NCBI GenBank assembly: GCA_965221985.1
Contig: OZ244928.1
Span: forward strand, 1,550,001 to 1,614,000
Length of the DNA stretch: 64,000 nucleotides
DNA from: J054 sp965221985
GTDB lineage: Bacteria; Pseudomonadota; Gammaproteobacteria; Steroidobacterales; GCA-2729495
Direction: 5' to 3'
The position numbers were made by a program, and so were the translations under genes. Positions 1 to 8,540 of the stretch are shown here, piece by piece (position 1 is the stretch's first letter; each line of letters begins with the position of its first letter). The notes beneath the pieces were generated by a model that saw only the letters and a list, made by a program, of their open reading frames with translations, was not told the DNA's origin and searched no databases.

Positions 1-340
1 TGAAACTTGCCAGCGCCACCAGGGTCAGCAGTACCGAGGCGACGGTCGCGGTCGGGCGCAGGTAGGGTTGCAGGGCTCTAGCAAAGCTTCCCGCCAGCAA
101 AATCAGTATTGAACCCAGGCACACCGCGGAAAGTCTGCGGGTCGCTGAAAAGCCCGGCTCACTCCCACCCATCATGACATCCACAAGCAATAGGCTGCCC
201 ACGGCGAAAAGGGCGGCCAGCAATGCCAAACGGAGTCTGGGCAGCTCATCAGTCCGCTGGGCTGCTTGAAAGCCATGTTCTAGAGGCGCTTTGAATTTCA
301 GCCGGGGAAAACCAAGGGCTATTTGTTCTTTAGCTTCCAT
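1..340 (-). CDS. N-terminal fragment of an integral membrane protein
   Basis: An open frame runs from an ATG at 340 on the minus strand to the window edge (113 codons, no stop). The first 40 or so residues are polar and cytoplasmic-looking, with FPRLKFKAPLEHGFQ followed by an arginine-rich stretch. Three hydrophobic segments follow, at about residues 40-60, 73-92 and 100-113. This N-terminal pattern resembles membrane-anchored signalling enzymes (GGDEF or adenylate-cyclase types) in gammaproteobacteria, but the catalytic part lies outside the window, so the function is open. It is transcribed away from the operon starting at 671. Confidence 0.55.
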   Translation of the reverse strand, partial: MEAKEQIALGFPRLKFKAPLEHGFQAAQRTDELPRLRLALLAALFAVGSLLLVDVMMGGSEPGFSATRRLSAVCLGSILILLAGSFARALQPYLRPTATVASVLLTLVALASF

Positions 341-670
341 CTCGACCTTGCTGAAGTGCCGCTGGCTTAGCCGGCGCGCGATTTTATAGCCTCACATGAT
401 CCGGTTCGAATCCGCCTCCATTTATAGAGGCTTTCGATGTGGAATAAGCTGCGCCGGTCCACATTTCGCTCCGTCCGATATCTCGATTTGGTGATTTAGT
501 TCGTCAGCTCTGCCTTTGGCGTCGTTCCCCGAGCGCTGGGCTTGCCATGCATTTTGAGTATTTGCGTGAAAGTCAGGTAACCCGGTCACTAGAGGCCGCT
601 TGATAGCGATTGGCCACTACCCGGATGCAATGGTTCCAAGCCCAGCTAGCAGTGGCCGCGACGCTAGGGA
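341..670. other. Intergenic region between divergent genes
   Basis: No convincing coding frame. It must hold the promoters of the truncated minus-strand gene and of the molybdenum-hydroxylase operon. A tRNA T-arm-like stretch (GGTTCGAATCC, 403-413) occurs here, but no complete tRNA can be folded around it. The first gene of the operon has only a weak ribosome-binding site (AGGG just before the TTG at 671). Confidence 0.5.
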
Positions 671-1642
671 TTGAGTGATACTCAGGGCATGCATTTGCCC
701 GACCACGAATTCATCAAGCCTAGCAGCCTTGACGAGGGACTTGCGGTGCTGAGCACCAGGGCAGGAGCCACCAAATTGTCGGCGGGCGGGACGGACGTCG
801 TGTTCAACATGCGGGGGCGCTTATTTGAACCCGATGTCGTCTTGAGTTTGCGCAACTTGCCAGAACTGCAAGTGTGTCATGAGTTACCTGACGGGCGATT
901 GTATTTGGGCGCAGCTGCGCGGCTCACGGATTTGGAAATGCTGCCGGAAATGCAGGCCTATCCGGCATTGCGCAAGGCTTTTCGTTCGGTGGCTTCGCGT
1001 CATATTCGGAATATGGCCACTTTGGGCGGAAATTTGTGTTTGGACACGCGGTGCTGGTACACCAACCAAACGGCCGAATGGCGGGCGGCCAAGGGAGCTT
1101 GCCTGAAGACGGGGGTATCCGTATGTCACGCTATTAAGACCTCGCCCGTGTGCGTGGCTCTGAACGCCGCGGATACGGCACCGCCGCTCATTGCCTTGGA
1201 TGCCCAGGTCATCTTGCGCAGCGTGGATGGCGAAAGAGAGATGCCGCTAGCGGACTTCTATACCAGCGACGGTATCAATCACACGCGGCGTCGCGCGAAC
1301 GAAATTTTAACTGCTGTCATCATTCCACCCTGTGAAGACCGCATGGTCTTCATCAAGGAAACAGCCCGCAAGGGCAATGACTTCTCCTACGGTGTGATTG
1401 CGGCGCGCCGCGAAAATTGGCGGCTGGTATTGGGTTGTTTAACGATTCGGCCGGTGGTCCTGAAGAAACCCAGCGAAATCCTGGCCCAGGATGGCTTGAC
1501 GACACAGGCCATTGCGGCGGCGGTCGCCGCGGTGCGCCCGGAACTGGGCACGCTAACGAATCTGTATACGCCGGCTGCCTACAAGAGCGGTTTGGCCAGG
1601 ATGCTGGTGGAAGATGCCTTGCTGAAGTTGCGGGAGCAGTGA
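671..1642 (+). CDS. FAD-binding subunit of a 4-hydroxybenzoyl-CoA reductase-type molybdenum hydroxylase
   Basis: 323 residues. It is the medium subunit of a xanthine-oxidase-family enzyme, carrying electrons between FAD and the iron-sulphur small subunit. The FAD-binding motifs are visible: AGGTDV around residue 39 and the ATLGGNLC region at 116-123. The segment after the second motif carries C128, C144, C152 and C161. The spacings of 16, 8 and 9 are those I recall for the extra [4Fe-4S] cluster of 4-hydroxybenzoyl-CoA reductase beta subunits, which ordinary xanthine or CO dehydrogenase FAD subunits lack. A typical C-terminal FAD domain follows. The start is TTG at 671; an in-frame ATG lies six codons later at 689. 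It is the first gene of a run of overlapping genes. Confidence 0.85.
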   Translation: MSDTQGMHLPDHEFIKPSSLDEGLAVLSTRAGATKLSAGGTDVVFNMRGRLFEPDVVLSLRNLPELQVCHELPDGRLYLGAAARLTDLEMLPEMQAYPALRKAFRSVASRHIRNMATLGGNLCLDTRCWYTNQTAEWRAAKGACLKTGVSVCHAIKTSPVCVALNAADTAPPLIALDAQVILRSVDGEREMPLADFYTSDGINHTRRRANEILTAVIIPPCEDRMVFIKETARKGNDFSYGVIAARRENWRLVLGCLTIRPVVLKKPSEILAQDGLTTQAIAAAVAAVRPELGTLTNLYTPAAYKSGLARMLVEDALLKLREQ

Positions 1643-1643
1643 C

Positions 1644-2126
1644 TTGCCCTTGAGTAAGCGTCAAGTGATGAGCCTGACTGTCAACGGAGATACTCATGAA
1701 TTATTGGTATCTCCGCAGCAAACTTTGCTAGATATTATTCGCGGCCCCATTGGATTGACGGGTACCAAGGAGGGTTGTGCCACCGGAACCTGCGGTATTT
1801 GCACGGTTAATAATTCTCGGGGCGAAGCTTTCTTGTCTTGCTTAACGCCCGCTTTGGAATGGGCCGGTGAGTCCATCACCACCATCGAAGGCTTGGAATC
1901 AGACGGAGAGCTGGCACCTATCCAACAGGCCTTTATCGAATACGGCGCGGTGCAATGTGGCTTTTGTACCCCTGGCGTGATCATGTCGGCCCAGGCGGTA
2001 CTCAATCGTTCGCCGAATCCCAGCGAAGAAGACATCAATGACGGGATGGCGGGTGTGCTGTGCCGTTGCACCGGTCATATCAAGGTCAAAGATGCGCTGC
2101 GCAACGCGAATAAAGGCAAATCATGA
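1644..2126 (+). CDS. (2Fe-2S)-binding small subunit of the molybdenum hydroxylase
   Basis: 160 residues, the size of small subunits in this family. The N-terminal plant-ferredoxin-like cluster is seen as GCATGTCGICTVN plus a later Cys (SCLTP). The C-terminal four-helix domain carries the second cluster motif CGFCTPG...CRCTGH. It passes electrons between the molybdenum and flavin subunits. The TTG at 1644 has GGAG seven bases upstream, inside the end of the preceding gene. An ATG at 1668 would give a more usual N terminus (MSLTVNG) but has a poorer ribosome-binding site. The stop overlaps the next start (ATGA at 2123). Confidence 0.9.
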   Translation: MPLSKRQVMSLTVNGDTHELLVSPQQTLLDIIRGPIGLTGTKEGCATGTCGICTVNNSRGEAFLSCLTPALEWAGESITTIEGLESDGELAPIQQAFIEYGAVQCGFCTPGVIMSAQAVLNRSPNPSEEDINDGMAGVLCRCTGHIKVKDALRNANKGKS

Positions 2127-2854
2127 AGGGCTACTTGCAGCGTGACCATGTCGTGCGCACGGGATTATTGCGTTATACCTCTAATAAACCGGAGCGTCTC
2201 GGCGAAGAGCGGGGCCGTGAGCGTTGGACTTTGGTCAAGCATGATGACGGTCGACGGTCTTTAGTGGCGCACTCGGAAATCGATGATCGCCCCAGCGTCT
2301 TGCGCTTTGTGCAACTCAATCTAAATTCGGACTTTAGTCCGGCGGATGCCTTTGTACGAATCACCGTGGGCGACCAATTCGCGGGCTCGGGTTGGTTTCG
2401 ATTCGCACAGGGTTCGGCGGAATGTGAAACCACCACGCGAGCCGATGGCCGCGTGTCACAGCTGATGGATATGCCCGTGGGCGCCAGTTTTTTTGGCGGT
2501 CATGCCATTCAAAACGATGGCTGGGCGACGCAGCAGGTTGATCGCAATCGGCCTGGTGAAATACAGCAAGTCGTTGCGGTGTTGTCTTCTCCGGATCATC
2601 GGGGTGCCACGGGCCCCATGCTGTGCACGGTGAATGCCAGTATGGTTTTTGATGGTGAGGAAGACATTAGCGTGGGGGCCGGTAGCTTTACTGCTTGGCA
2701 TTTTCGCTTCGTCTCAGTGACGGGTATGGCCGGTGAACACCCGGACTACGATATTTGGACCACTACCGATGGTGATTTCATTGTGCTCAAGGCGCGGGTA
2801 GCCGGCTACATGCAAACGGCCTACGAACTTACGGAACTGCGCGAGGCATTTTGA
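2123..2854 (+). CDS. Conserved-looking protein of unknown function inside the hydroxylase operon
   Basis: 243 residues with no family I recognise. There is no signal peptide or membrane segment. It looks rich in beta strands, with alternating aromatic/polar stretches (for example GSGWFRFAQGSAECETTTRADGR near residue 90), a conserved-looking FTAWHFRF near 190 and DYDIWTTTDGDFIVLKARV near 205-225. The architecture recalls small lipocalin-like or DUF3108-like beta-barrel proteins, but that is only an impression. Translational coupling on both sides (ATGA at 2123; TGATG at 2852) argues that it works with the enzyme, as a substrate-side hydrolase, chaperone or binding protein. Confidence 0.75.
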   Translation: MKGYLQRDHVVRTGLLRYTSNKPERLGEERGRERWTLVKHDDGRRSLVAHSEIDDRPSVLRFVQLNLNSDFSPADAFVRITVGDQFAGSGWFRFAQGSAECETTTRADGRVSQLMDMPVGASFFGGHAIQNDGWATQQVDRNRPGEIQQVVAVLSSPDHRGATGPMLCTVNASMVFDGEEDISVGAGSFTAWHFRFVSVTGMAGEHPDYDIWTTTDGDFIVLKARVAGYMQTAYELTELREAF

Positions 2855-5157
2855 TGCCTGAAGAATCGGCAGCTAAGACTGATGTCGAAGACCTCGCGGT
2901 GCTGGGCCGGCGCCAACCCCGTTTAGACGGTTTCGAGAAAGTTTCCGGGCGTTCGTTATTTACCGATGATGTGCGCTTGCCCGGCATGTTACAGGGCAAG
3001 ATCCTGCGTTCCATACATCCGCGCGCGAGAATTCTGCGGATCGATACGCGCAAGGCTGAGGCCCTGCCGGGTGTCAAGGCCGTGATTACCCATGCTGATG
3101 CACCCGCGGTCATGTTTACCGAGCACCAGCCCGTCTTCGCCAAGGATTGCGTTAACTACGTGGGGGAGGAAGTCGCGGCCGTGGCGGCCGTGGATTTGCT
3201 GACCGCGGAGGAGGCCATCGGGCTCATTGAAGTTGAGTATGAGCCCTTACCGGCCGTGACTCGATTGCGCGATGCACTAAAGGACGACGCACCACAAATT
3301 CACGCACGCGCGCCAGGAAATATCGGGCCGAAGCTAGACCAAGATTGGGGCGATCCTGATCGAGGATTTGCCGAAAGTGATTTAATCATCACCGATGAAT
3401 TCAAAACACCCATGCAACACAACACTTTGGCCGAATTGCATGTGGCTCTAGCCGATTGGTCGAATTCTGAAAAACTGCATCTGTATACACCGACGCAATC
3501 CGCGGCCATGTACAAGCTCGATATCAGCAAGGCTTTGGGTTTAAGTGAGAGTCAGATCCGCATCGTATATCACAACATCGGTGGCGCGTTCACAGGGCGC
3601 GGCAGGCCCAAGCCCCATCATCTAATCGCAGCCCTATTATCGCGGGCTGCTCATAGACCGGTGAAAATTAAAGCCAAAGCCGATGAAGAATTCATCATGT
3701 TTCGTGGTTCCGGGGATACCCTTTACCGCTTTCGCACGGGAGTGACGAAAGACGGCCTCATCAAGGCCTTGGAAACGGAATGTAGTTTTGATACCGGTGG
3801 CCATGACGAATGGCACATGATTTTGTGGTTGCCGTCGATCTATATGAACTGGTTGTACAAACCCGTCGGTGTTCGTTACCAGGGCCGCTTTGTATTCACC
3901 AACACAGTACCCAAGGGTTCGCATCATGGCGGCATCATGGGGCGCATGAGTGCGGGTTGGATGCAGCACATGAGTCACGTCGCCGAAGAATTGGGTATGG
4001 ATCCCGCGGAATTTCACTTGAAGAACGCCGTGGATCCGGGTTTCGAGGCGGCTGATGGCAGCGTGTTTGCGTCCTGTGGTCTAAAGGAGTGCATCGAAAG
4101 AGTCGTCGAGCGTTCTGGCTGGCAGGAAAAACGCGGCAAATTGCCTAAGTTCCGGGGTATTGGCATCGGTATCGGCGCGCAGGCGTCGGGTAGCAAGGGT
4201 GCGGACAACGATACCTCGGCGGCCATGGTGAAAGTGGCCGACGATGGCATCGTCACGTTGTTTACGGGCATTCCGGATATGGGCCAGGGTTCGCACACGG
4301 TCATGAGCATGATCGCCGCCGAAGTGCTGGGAACGCAGCCGGAGAATATTCGGATTGTGCAGGGAGATTCTGACATCACGCCATTCGATTGGGGTGCTTT
4401 TTCCCAACGTGGAACTTTCATGACGGGCAATGCGGTAAAAGCCGCCTGCGAGGATGCGCGCGACCAGTTGCTGGCTATCGCCGCACGTGAATTGGCCGTG
4501 GATGTCAGCAAGCTCCAATTACAGGCGGGCTACGCGCAAGTTCAGGGAGACTCGAATAAGCGCATGAGCTTTGAGGAGATGGCTGCGAAAAGTTTGCACA
4601 GCGAGGAAGGCCGCTTCGTGATGGGCCGCGGTTTTTTCAATTCACCGAAAGCTATGGGTGCCTTGGCCTTTTCCTTTGGTGCGCAGATTGCCGAGGTTGA
4701 GGTTGACCCAACAACGGGGGCGGTCACCGTGGACAAAGTTTGGGCCGCCCATGACATTGGTCGCGCCATTAATCCTCTGGCCGTGGAAGGTCAATTGGAT
4801 GGCCAGGTTTTTTCTGGCTTGAGCCAGGTGCTTTACGAAGAATGCCGGGTCGAAGAAGGCCTGGTGCTGAATCCTTCACGCCTGGAATACAAACTGCCCC
4901 GCGCCTACGAATTGCCGCAAGTCGATTACAGCTTAGTGGAGACCATTGATCCCTATGGTCCTTTCGGTGCGAAGGAGGTCGGTGAAGGCCCCATCGTTGT
5001 TAGCATGTCGGCGGTCGCGGCGGCGGTGCAAGATGCCGTGGGCGCCATGCTGCCGGAAATTCCCATGACGCCCTGGCGGGTATTGCGCATGCTGCGCGCC
5101 ACCGCCGACGGCAGCACCGATGTGGGCAAGCATTGGTCCGAGGGGCTTGAACAATAG
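2854..5157 (+). CDS. Molybdopterin-binding large subunit, 4-hydroxybenzoyl-CoA reductase type
   Basis: 767 residues, the catalytic subunit. The N-terminal a/b hammerhead is seen in KVSGRSLFTDDVRLPGML, and the molybdenum-cofactor-binding domain follows. Motifs include GGAFTGRGRPKPHH near residue 230, MGQGSHT near 476 and the C-terminal GAKEVGEGP near 705. The Glu of this last motif is the general base in the family. With the FAD and 2Fe-2S subunits it forms a complete enzyme. The [4Fe-4S] motif in the FAD subunit points to reductive dehydroxylation of an aromatic acyl-CoA or a close variant, though hydroxylation is not excluded. ATG at 2854 is preferred over TTG at 2851. Its 3' end overlaps the transporter gene. 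Confidence 0.88.
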   Translation: MPEESAAKTDVEDLAVLGRRQPRLDGFEKVSGRSLFTDDVRLPGMLQGKILRSIHPRARILRIDTRKAEALPGVKAVITHADAPAVMFTEHQPVFAKDCVNYVGEEVAAVAAVDLLTAEEAIGLIEVEYEPLPAVTRLRDALKDDAPQIHARAPGNIGPKLDQDWGDPDRGFAESDLIITDEFKTPMQHNTLAELHVALADWSNSEKLHLYTPTQSAAMYKLDISKALGLSESQIRIVYHNIGGAFTGRGRPKPHHLIAALLSRAAHRPVKIKAKADEEFIMFRGSGDTLYRFRTGVTKDGLIKALETECSFDTGGHDEWHMILWLPSIYMNWLYKPVGVRYQGRFVFTNTVPKGSHHGGIMGRMSAGWMQHMSHVAEELGMDPAEFHLKNAVDPGFEAADGSVFASCGLKECIERVVERSGWQEKRGKLPKFRGIGIGIGAQASGSKGADNDTSAAMVKVADDGIVTLFTGIPDMGQGSHTVMSMIAAEVLGTQPENIRIVQGDSDITPFDWGAFSQRGTFMTGNAVKAACEDARDQLLAIAARELAVDVSKLQLQAGYAQVQGDSNKRMSFEEMAAKSLHSEEGRFVMGRGFFNSPKAMGALAFSFGAQIAEVEVDPTTGAVTVDKVWAAHDIGRAINPLAVEGQLDGQVFSGLSQVLYEECRVEEGLVLNPSRLEYKLPRAYELPQVDYSLVETIDPYGPFGAKEVGEGPIVVSMSAVAAAVQDAVGAMLPEIPMTPWRVLRMLRATADGSTDVGKHWSEGLEQ

Positions 5158-6493
5158 CAATGCCGGCCGCGTGCCGGTTCGCATTGCCGCTTTCTGGGGG
5201 CTGGGTACCTTAGCCACGACAACCATGCTCAATGGCGTGTCGGTCCTGCTGCTGTTCTATTTGGTGAACCTGGTAAAAATCGAGCCCGTCGTTGCCGGGG
5301 CATTGTTGTTCGGTTCGAAGTTGCTTGATGTTTTCACCGATCCGCCCATGGGCTTGTTGTCCGATCGCACGCGCTCACGCTGGGGTCGGCGGCGACCCTA
5401 CCTGCTCGGTTCCTCGCTTTTTTGCGGGCTGTCTTTCGCCTGCCTGTTCAATATTCCAGAAACTGCCAGCGGCGGGGCTTTGTATGGCTTCTTGGTATTG
5501 TTCCTGGTGCTCTATGCCCTTTCCTATACCGCCTTCCAAGTGCCCTACATGGCCATGCCGGCGGAGCTAACTGACGATTATCACGAACGGACCCGTGTCA
5601 TGGCCTGGCGAGTGGTGTTCATGACCCTGGGTAATTTTCTAGGCTCGGCTGGTGTACCGGGTTTGGTGGCGTTATTCGGCGAAGGCCGATCGGCCTATGG
5701 CAGCATGGGCTGGATCGTGGGCGGCATTATCGCCGTTGTGATGTTGTTAGCCGGCCTTGGAACTGTGGGTGCCCGGCAAACGGTGCCCGGCGACGAAAAC
5801 ATCAGTGTCACGCAGCATTTTCGCTGGCTGGCTTCCAACCAGCCCTTAGTCGTGCTCATGGGTATGAAGACACTTATATATGCCGGTATTTCTTCTTTTG
5901 TCGCCGTGATGCTGTTCTTCTTTTCCAGCGTTTTGCAAAAAGGGCCGCAGGTCTTGGCGATCTACGGGCTCGCCCAGGCATCCGCAACCCTATTGTTTAC
6001 GCCTGTCTGTGCTTGGGTTTCTCGAATTATCGGTAAGCGGCTGGCCTACCTACTGTGCCTGGTTGGTTTCGTGTTGACCCTGGCCACCTGGTCGTTCGCG
6101 ACTGCCGAGGAACACATCGCATGGATTGCCTTGCGGGGGATCGTACTCGGGATCTTTGCCGCCGGCAGTTTTCTATATGGGCATTCCATGCTGATGGATA
6201 CCTTCGCCTGGGATTATCAAAGAACCGGAGTTCGCCGCGAAGCCGTGCTGTCAGCGGCATTCAGTTTCGTGGAAAAGTCTGCGCTGGCTTTGGGGCCATT
6301 GGTCATCGGTGCCTTATTATCGAGTATGGGATTTGACAAGAATCTGCCCACGGAAGCACCGCAAGCGGATTCGGCCGTGCTGGCCATGTACATCGGGTTC
6401 ATATGGGTTCCCGTGCTGTGTCAGTTGCTCGCGGCCGGCTTGTTATATTGGTATCGATTGTCCCCTGAAGATCTGCAGCCCGCGGTGAGCTAA
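5147..6493 (+). CDS. GPH-family (MelB-like) cation symporter
   Basis: About 448 residues with some twelve hydrophobic segments. The N-terminal half carries the MFS/GPH signature region FGSKLLDVFTDPPMGLLSDRTRSRWGRRRPY, in which DVxxDPxxGxLSDRT and the basic loop WGRRRPY are typical of glycoside-pentoside-hexuronide:cation symporters. Members away from sugar operons often import other small organic substrates. Here the location directly after the molybdenum hydroxylase suggests import of its substrate or precursor. The start is uncertain: TTG at 5147 behind AGGGG is taken here, while an in-frame ATG at 5120 would overlap the previous gene by 38 bp. Confidence 0.8.
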   Translation: MNNSNAGRVPVRIAAFWGLGTLATTTMLNGVSVLLLFYLVNLVKIEPVVAGALLFGSKLLDVFTDPPMGLLSDRTRSRWGRRRPYLLGSSLFCGLSFACLFNIPETASGGALYGFLVLFLVLYALSYTAFQVPYMAMPAELTDDYHERTRVMAWRVVFMTLGNFLGSAGVPGLVALFGEGRSAYGSMGWIVGGIIAVVMLLAGLGTVGARQTVPGDENISVTQHFRWLASNQPLVVLMGMKTLIYAGISSFVAVMLFFFSSVLQKGPQVLAIYGLAQASATLLFTPVCAWVSRIIGKRLAYLLCLVGFVLTLATWSFATAEEHIAWIALRGIVLGIFAAGSFLYGHSMLMDTFAWDYQRTGVRREAVLSAAFSFVEKSALALGPLVIGALLSSMGFDKNLPTEAPQADSAVLAMYIGFIWVPVLCQLLAAGLLYWYRLSPEDLQPAVS

Positions 6494-6502
6494 GCTAGCC
6501 TT

Positions 6503-7378
6503 ATGCGACTTCCCGGTCCGTTTGATATTCACCGTGTACAGGAATTCGAGTGGCGCGAAAGAGAGCCAAGTTTCCTATTGCGCAATGTTTCTCGCACAGA
6601 CGTATTGGCAACCCAGGCAGGCCGCGATGGAGCCTTCGCTGATCCGGCCACGGGCTTGCTGATCATGTCGTTTCATAGCCTCGTCATAAAAACCGCTGGG
6701 GGCAATTTATTGGTCGACGCTTGTGTGGGTAATCACAAGAACCGGCCGTTCCTGCCCGAATGGCATCAGCAAGAAAGGCCCTATCTTGATCGCCTGCAAG
6801 CCATCGGGCTTGGAGCTGCCGACATTGATTTCGTTTGTTGCACGCATTTGCATGGGGATCATGTGGGCTGGAATACGCGGCTAGAAGACGGCCGCTGGGT
6901 GCCCACTTTTCCCAATGCCCGATATCTTTTTGCGGCCGGTGAACTGAGTTATTGGGAAAACTATCACCAGGTTGATCCGGGCAATCCCTACTCGCGTCCT
7001 TGGGATGACAGTGTGCTGCCGGTAATTTCCGCGGGCCAGGTTGACCGGGTGGACTATGATCATGAGATTCTCGCCGGTATTCACTTGTCCCACGCGCCTG
7101 GGCATACGCCGGGGAATGTCGTCATCGAATTGGATGACGGCCGGGCGCGGGCGATACTAAGCGGTGATGTAGTTCATCATCCGGTACAAATAGAACGCGT
7201 CGATTGGTGTAGTCAATTCGACACGGATCCGTATCGCGCCATGGAAACCCGCGCAGCCTTGCTAAACGGAATTGCCGACACGGAGACCTATTTGATGGGT
7301 GCGCATTTTTCTGGCCCCTCGGTTCTGCGCGTACTGCGCGACGGCGACGGTTTCACGTATTCCCATTGTCATGACTAG
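6503..7378 (+). CDS. Metallo-beta-lactamase-fold hydrolase
   Basis: 291 residues. The binuclear metal site is complete: HLHGDH at 115-120 (H115, H117, D119, H120), H201 in HAPGHTPGN and D222 in LSGDVVHHP. The layout is that of lactonase/hydrolase members of the superfamily (N-acyl-homoserine-lactonase or lactone-hydrolase type) rather than true beta-lactamases. There is no signal peptide, so it is cytoplasmic. In this operon it may open a lactone or hydrolyse an ester or thioester intermediate; the substrate is not deducible. The next gene starts inside its 3' end (ATG at 7371). Confidence 0.8.
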   Translation: MRLPGPFDIHRVQEFEWREREPSFLLRNVSRTDVLATQAGRDGAFADPATGLLIMSFHSLVIKTAGGNLLVDACVGNHKNRPFLPEWHQQERPYLDRLQAIGLGAADIDFVCCTHLHGDHVGWNTRLEDGRWVPTFPNARYLFAAGELSYWENYHQVDPGNPYSRPWDDSVLPVISAGQVDRVDYDHEILAGIHLSHAPGHTPGNVVIELDDGRARAILSGDVVHHPVQIERVDWCSQFDTDPYRAMETRAALLNGIADTETYLMGAHFSGPSVLRVLRDGDGFTYSHCHD

Positions 7379-8540
7379 CGACTATGACGTGGCCATTGTC
7401 GGCGGCGGAATTGCGGGTCCGGCCATGGCTTGCGCGCTGGCCGGAACAGGTGCGGCGGTGCTCTTGGTGGAACGCAGTAGCCAGGCTTTGGACACTGCAC
7501 GGGGCGACAATTTACAACCCAAGAGTTGTGAGTGGTTGGAGACCTGGGGCGTCTTGGAGGAAATGTGGGCTCTGGGCGCGGAGAAACGCCTGGGTGCCCG
7601 CTATCTCACAACTCAGGGCGATTTAGTCATGCCGGTGCCTGTGGATGCCTTGGACATCCCGCATCCGTACTTTGTGTATCTGAATCACGAGTTGATCTCG
7701 CAGGCGCTGTTGACCGCCGCCGCGAGAAATTCAAATTTTTCCATTCGCCGACCGGCTGTTGCCAAGCTGAAGTCAGATGTTTCGGGCCATAGCTTGGAAG
7801 TCGAATCCGATGCCGGGCTCGAAAATATTTCGGCGCGTTTGATTGTGGCAGCCGACGGCCGCAATTCGCGATTGCGCCGGGCCGCGGGTATTGCGGTGAA
7901 TGAATACGCGTACAGCAATCCAATGCTGACCCTATTTGCGCCGCGCTGCTTTCCCGATCCCCGCAACGAGGTGCGGGTTTATTTTTCATCCCAGGGCATG
8001 ATCAGCGTCATTCCGCGCACGGGCGGACAGTGGAAAATCGGTTTGCCCCTGCCGCGGGGGGAGATCGCGAATTTCAAGCAAGCAACGACGAAGGAATTGG
8101 GTCGGCGGCTTGAGACCTGGCTGCCGGAATTAGCTGGGATTCATCCCGTGATGGGTGGCGTCTATCCCATTACCTGCGCCTACGCGCAGCGCTGGACCGA
8201 TGGGAATCTTGTGCTGTTGGGGGATGCCTGCAATACCCTGCATCCGGGATTGAGCCAAGGAATGAACGTGGCCTTGCGGGCTGTCGCGGTATTGACCGCT
8301 TTATTGCAGAAGCATGACGCATTCCGCAGCGATGCCAATCTGCGCGCAAGCCTGTTGGCTTTTGAAACTGAACTCAAGCCAGACATGGATGCACGCTTGG
8401 CAGACAACCACGCGCGAGGTTTGGCGATGGACCGTCTGGACGCAGCCAGCACGCAAGCGATGCGCGAGACCTTGGCCGCCATCGCCGCCGATCCGGAGCG
8501 CCACGGGGCCTATTGCTTGTCGGCGGCGGGGTACTGGTGA
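7371..8540 (+). CDS. FAD-dependent monooxygenase (UbiH/PHBH-like group A)
   Basis: 389 residues from ATG at 7371, which overlaps the preceding stop by 8 bp. The N-terminal dinucleotide-binding fold shows GGGIAGPAMA at 11-20 and the acidic end VERS. The DG motif is VAADGRNSRLRRAAGI, and the second FAD motif is LLGDACNTLHPGLSQGMN near residue 280. This is the pattern of single-component aromatic hydroxylases and ubiquinone-hydroxylase relatives. Operon position suggests oxygen-dependent hydroxylation of the same aromatic or cyclic substrate class. An upstream in-frame start at 7299 would lie deep inside the previous gene and is not favoured. Confidence 0.82.
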   Translation: MTSDYDVAIVGGGIAGPAMACALAGTGAAVLLVERSSQALDTARGDNLQPKSCEWLETWGVLEEMWALGAEKRLGARYLTTQGDLVMPVPVDALDIPHPYFVYLNHELISQALLTAAARNSNFSIRRPAVAKLKSDVSGHSLEVESDAGLENISARLIVAADGRNSRLRRAAGIAVNEYAYSNPMLTLFAPRCFPDPRNEVRVYFSSQGMISVIPRTGGQWKIGLPLPRGEIANFKQATTKELGRRLETWLPELAGIHPVMGGVYPITCAYAQRWTDGNLVLLGDACNTLHPGLSQGMNVALRAVAVLTALLQKHDAFRSDANLRASLLAFETELKPDMDARLADNHARGLAMDRLDAASTQAMRETLAAIAADPERHGAYCLSAAGYW

